From Silene noctiflora (taxonomy: Eukaryota; Streptophyta; Magnoliopsida; Caryophyllales; Caryophyllaceae): 43,808 bases of DNA. The DNA is taken from NCBI GenBank assembly GCA_009801015.1, contig VHZZ01005761.1, positions 20,689 to 64,496 of the forward strand, written 5' to 3'. Under the pieces are notes generated by a model. It worked only from the letters and a program-made list of their open reading frames with translations, did no database searches and had not been told where the DNA came from. The position numbers and the translations under genes are program-made. Positions 34,601 to 40,600 of the stretch are shown here, in pieces (position 1 is the stretch's first letter; each line of letters starts with the position of its first letter).

Positions 34601-37600
34601 TGATTCAGCTGTCCCCAAGCAGACAGCTGATTGTTGATGTTGCTGGGATTGATGATTATTTATATGATGGTTGTGGGAGGACAATATGCCTGAAGGAGGA
34701 TACAGATTTGAAGGAAAATCAGTCGTCAGGAGTTCAACCTATAATTATTATCGGTCGTGGAAAGAGGCTGCGGTTTGTGAATGTGAAAATTGAGGTAAAT
34801 ACAAGCATATTGTTGTAGACTTATATATTAGACATAGGTAGGCTATCACATGAAATACGTACCGTTGTTTTGCATTTTGCTGTTAGCTCATGAAGGCTAA
34901 TCTATTATTAAATGAGCAGAATGGTAACCTCTTGAGGAAGTATACATACTTGAGCAATGAAAGCAGCTATTCAGCATCTTCAGAGGATGGTGTCGAAATT
35001 ATGTTTTTGGATAATGCTTTGTTTGATGATGATAAAGATTTGGAAGGCAAGAAGGAATCATCTGAGGAATCAAATTCTTCTCCTGCTGATGGCTCGGAGA
35101 AGACCCAAAGCTTTACTTTTGAGGCTCAGGTAGGATGGTTTAATAGCAACATTTTTCTGTTAAACCGGGGGCTTTGTTTGTGCTTGCTACTTTTTTGGCT
35201 TGTCGTTCTATTTGCTGCTTATCTTCCAGAATATATGTTACTGCTTGATTTCTCTTTACAGTTTCGTTTTTGATTTTTCAACTTCTGATAAAGTAGAACG
35301 TGCACTGTATTGACAGTCTATTTATCATGTTAATTTGCCAGATAAGGGTGTCATTTCGATATTATTTCTAGTGATGAGATTCAACTTCATGGTTCTACCG
35401 GACCACGACCTTCTCTAACCCAACTTAAATAAAGAGATCACCATTCCAGCCATTCATGTTCTACAGTTGAGCTTTTGACCTCATCTATCACTTTTTGAGG
35501 GTATTGGTCGAAATGGCATCAATGGGTGACACCTGTATAGCACAAGAGACGTGAGAGTGACACCCTCATCCCGGTTAGTGTGGAGTTCTTGACTCCAACT
35601 TCAACCTACTCATATATAAAAACATCAAAAGGTGGAACATGTACTTGTTGGACAAGAGACGTGAGAGTGGATGGACAATGTACGAACTGAAACATAGTTG
35701 CGGGTTAAAGCCGGGGAAGGGTAATAGAGGGATTGTAGTTTTGACCGATACGGCCTATCCTTGCCTAATATATAACAAAAATAAACTGTGCTAGGCTGAT
35801 ATGATATGATAAAATTAACAAGCCATGATAAACCATACAACCATGTCATAGTACTCCATTGTAGTTCGTGACTGGTATCCCTTATTGAACGATGTTTTTT
35901 CAGCTTGGATGTGAAGGATGAAAAAAAGCATGGAATAACATTGTTAGGAATATGGTTCGTTGGCTATTTGGTCGTGTACTTGGATTGAAAGAGACCGTCT
36001 TTTTTTCAATGGCATTGCTTCTATGAGTCAATTGTTCCAATTCCTTGTTTTGAGGTTATTGTATAGCTGGAGTAAATCGCTTCGTTCTCACGAGAACTTA
36101 ACTTCTCTTCTCCTTATGATAGCTTGAAGGTTTAATCGTCTCGTTCTCCTTTTATATATGAGTGTCACGCCTTTGGTAGCATCTAATCAATATACCAACA
36201 AATTTCTATCAAAAAATAAAGATTTATTATCTCAAGTGTTGCGGTTTTGAGCTTGTAAACTAATCATGGCTCAATTAATTTGAAGTCTAAATTAACAACT
36301 TTTCGAAATGCAGTTTACATCAATCAATAAAGATATTATGACAATATTATGTAAAGATATTGGAGATCTCTTAGTATTCTAGTCTTTTCAAAAGTAATTG
36401 CTGTCAGTGCTTTTGATATAATGAAGTAGTGGCCAATTGTTGCAAAACTCCTCGTACTTTTCATAATGGGTCTATGTGTACAGTATTTCCTGTTTAAAAC
36501 ACATGGGTATGGTTGCGTACATCGACCTCTCTACCATGCGATGGGCGGAATTTTTGAGATGTTGGGGTGATGCTTTTGGTGGTGTTGGTGTTAATGTGAA
36601 TTGTGCAAGTAAAACATCAGTTCATGATATAACTTTCTTTCGATCATTAATTTGATATTCCTTTAAATGTTGCTTATATGTTCTGCTTTTGTGTCTAGGT
36701 TGTTTCTCCTGAATTGACCTTCTACGATGGGACTAAATCATCTCAGGATGATTCACCATATAGCGAAAAGCTTGTTCGAGCAAAATTTGATCTAAGCTTT
36801 ATGTAAGTTTTTGGAATTTTTTTCTTGTTTACATTTTAGTTATATCTCTTTTGCTTTCTTAGTCATATTACTGGGATATTTGCTTGGGGGAATAGGATTT
36901 GGGCTACGAAGTCATGGTAATGAATCTTTTCATTTCTTTCAGTAAATTCTTTGCATTTTCTATAAATTCCTTGATGGGATGACAGAAGTACATTCTTTCA
37001 ACAGGTAAGCTGAATAGTTTATTCAACGGAATTGGAATTCCTTTTAGTCATCCTTTAGATTCTCCCGTGGGAGATTACATTTCTGACGTAATGGCTAGTC
37101 ATTTTGCCACTTCTCCTTTTATGCCGCCATTACTTTTCCCCCAACATTTAGTTCCACTGACACCACACTCATCGTATTCCACTGCAGGAGTCCTGTATGT
37201 GGGTTGAATTCAGTCCGAAAGATCAGGGTATTATTAATTGTATGGATTCTTCCATCTTTGTGCCGTGAATCTTGGGCTAGTTCCAGTTTGGTTCCTTGAT
37301 ATTTCTCTTGTTCCACTTTGGTGACCTGAAGGTTATTGCCAACAAATCTTGTCCTAATAACACGTATTATTAAGTAAAATAAATTAAGTTCTTGCAAAAT
37401 TACGTGGAATTTAGTTTAGTACTTTAGCAGGAGTATTTTTTGCGCTTTACTATTTTGAAAAACAACACTGTTCTAGATGAAATATGAATAGTCTATGTCT
37501 TAGGTCACCATAATTAGAAAAATTTTAAACCTCAAGTCACCAAAGTGGTAAAAACCCAAATGCCAATCCCCAAAGTGGAATCAATGAAACCTTAAGGCAC

Positions 37601-40600
37601 CAAAGTAGAATTTGCTCAAATATCAGGATCTCAAAGTGGAAACAATCCGTAAAAGTTATCATAGTTGACATGTGGCCTTAGCCCTCGGACACATGAGCGT
37701 GGGTGTTGTGACGACATATTCACTAAAGTTTTTTTGTCAGATACGTAACATTTACACCATCTTGCACGAAGGTACCTAACATTTATTTTTCCCAAAAGTG
37801 CCAAAACTTTACATTCCACTTGCTAACAAGTACCAATTGACTCTTTCTGGCAACAAAGTTAAACTTTAGGGTTTGACTTGACGAAAAACGTGATTTTGTT
37901 TTCTTCTGTCCTTAATCCCTTAAAAACTAATTAATCATCTAATTTAACACATTATCCTCCCCTCCACCGATACCACCTTATATATCAACTCACTACCTTA
38001 TCTCTCCCCTCCATCTCCCAACCCAATCACGTTATCTCCTCCCTCATCTCAATCACTTCATATCTCCACCCTCTACCTTAATCACCTTACATCTCTCCAC
38101 CTCTCCCAACTTTATTCCCCACACTTCTTCTCTATCCCCCCTGCTTAACCCCTTTCTCCTTTTATTACTTTTATCCTCCCCACCTCCACATTTGGCTCTT
38201 GACATCGTCCCTTTCATCGGCGACAATTTTCGAGGTTAATGGGGGCAGTAGAAAGGGTGATTTAACATTAGTGATGGGAAATAGTTATTCAGGATGGTGA
38301 GGATGGTGAGTTGGTGACCGAGGAGATGATAGGAGTAGAGATTAAGAGGGTAGAGTTAAAGCTAGTAAATGATAAATGCAAAGTATTTATTAACTGTAAT
38401 TATGTGATCTTTATAAAAAACAATCACGTTTTTGGTTAAGTCAAGACGGAATCTTGACTTTTTTTTGACGGAAATCGTCAACGGGTGCTTGTTAACAAAT
38501 ATATATATTTGAGGTACCTTGGGCAAAAAAATAATGTCAGGTACCCGCGTACAAAATGACCTAAATGCTAGATAGCCTCTAACAAAAAACTCTATTCACT
38601 AATGTTGTTTCTAAAGTATTGCCTACAAGGCTCTAAGCTATCTATGTTACTTGAATTCGCCGACACGGTGTTAAGATGTGATACAGTGGAGTGTTTATAC
38701 TTTGTTTTTAAGGTTAAGCGACACACGGATACGGTCTTACACTTGGACACGTATCTTAACTACTTATTAAGTACGGACACGACTCATCTTGTAAAATATT
38801 CGAACTATCCATGCTCCATGGACCAACAAATAGGGGAAATCTAATTCTCTAGTTTATTTTTAAACAGATTCATCTTGTAAAATAGGGGATACAATGCCTA
38901 TGTGAAGTGTTGAAGTGACACAGTAGGCTATAGCTCTTAGGGTGTGTTTGGATAGCAAAATTGGAGGGAAAGGGAGGGAAGAGAAAGAGAGGGAAGGGAA
39001 AGGAAGGGGAGGGGAAATAGGGTTGGGGTGTTTGGATACAATTTCCCTCCAAATCTTGCCTATTGTGGAGAGATTTTGATTAGGCTTGGAGGAGGGAAAT
39101 TGGATCCCTCCAAATCTCTCCCCCTCCATTTCCCTCCATCCCCATTTGCTATCCAAACAAGGGATTTTGAATCCCCTATTCTCTCTCAATCCAAACACAC
39201 CCTTAGAGAGAACTAATCCCCAAGTTAGACCTTAATGCATTTCCTGTTCGAATTACCTTGATATTGTTGTATCTTTGCTTTGATATCTCAGCAAGCCTTT
39301 TATTATTTTATGCACATATGCTTATTTATATGTTCATTGTCCTCCTTGGTGCCTTCGGACAGGGAGACTGTTAAACTGTTTGGTAGTAAAATGGCTTTGC
39401 ACACTGCATTTTTGGTGGATTTTGTGCAGGTTTGCATCTAATGAGGAGGATGCATGGATTCGGGCAGTTCTGAAGGATTTAACTATAGAAGCTGGATCTG
39501 GTCTTGTAATTTTGAACCCCGTTGATGTTTCAGGCGCTTATACCTCGGTGAAAGACAAGACCAATATGTCGCTTATGTGTACTGATATTCACATTCATCT
39601 GTCCTTAAGCATCATATCTCTCTTGCTTAACCTCCAAAATCAGGTAGCTGGTGCGTTGCAATTCGGAAATGCCAATCCTGTGGCATCATGTACTAACTTC
39701 GAACGGATATGGGTGTCACCAAAAGGTACCTAGAATGACCTCATGATTTATGTCAGGTGGCTTGCAATTTACCAAAGTTTTGTTGTTTCTGGCTAATCTG
39801 GTCTTATTTGCTTCATCTGTAGAAAATGGATCCAAGTGCAACCTCACATTTTGGAGGCCCCGTGCGCCTTCAAACTATGTTATTCTAGGTGATTGTGTGA
39901 CATCAAGGTAATTTTTTAAGAAATTGTTTTTGGTGGTATTGCATATGACAAATATCGGTTGTAAACCGCAACCCCCCCGGTTTCCTTTTTGTTAAACAAT
40001 TTGTTCCTACCATCAATTTCAATTTCTTACTTCCTTTATACTGGCTAGGTGCTCAGCATTGTATCTATGTTATTGTGCAGCGTATCTGGGAAGTGGGAAC
40101 TAAAATATTACTCCCTCTATTGAAAAATACCTTCCAAAATACAAAGATTGTACGATTCAAGGAGTAGAAATACATAATTGCACATTCAAAATAAAGGGTT
40201 AGTTGGACAAGTTGAGGTTATTTATGTAATATTATACGATGATGAGATTTACCTCTGAAATGATCAAAAATACTGAAAATGGAACTTCTTTTTGACAGAG
40301 TGAGCTTATTATCCTGGGTCATGCATTTTTCTTGCAAATCATATCGAATTTTTTCAAGTGTCAATCACATTGAGTTCTCCTAACCTCAAAAGTTCTGCGT
40401 ATATCATACACCCCGTTGTGTCCTTTAATCAATATCCTCTGGTACCCATGGAAAAAAGGTTCTGCGATACTGATCATGTGTATGATTTTTCTATTATCCC
40501 CAGGTCTATTCCTCCGTCTGAGGCTATGATGGCTGTGAGCAACACATATGGACGTGTGAGAAAACCTACGGGTTTTAAGTTAATCGGAGTGCTTTCTGAA

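Larger units (their letters stand above)
36803..39429 (+). other. Intron 36 (2.6 kb), three inverted-repeat elements in a row
   Basis: Donor AT|GTAAGT, acceptor TTTGTGCAG. It is the longest intron without a gap. It contains elements at about 37281-37641, 37726-38592 and 38940-39202, together more than half its length. Confidence 0.85.
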
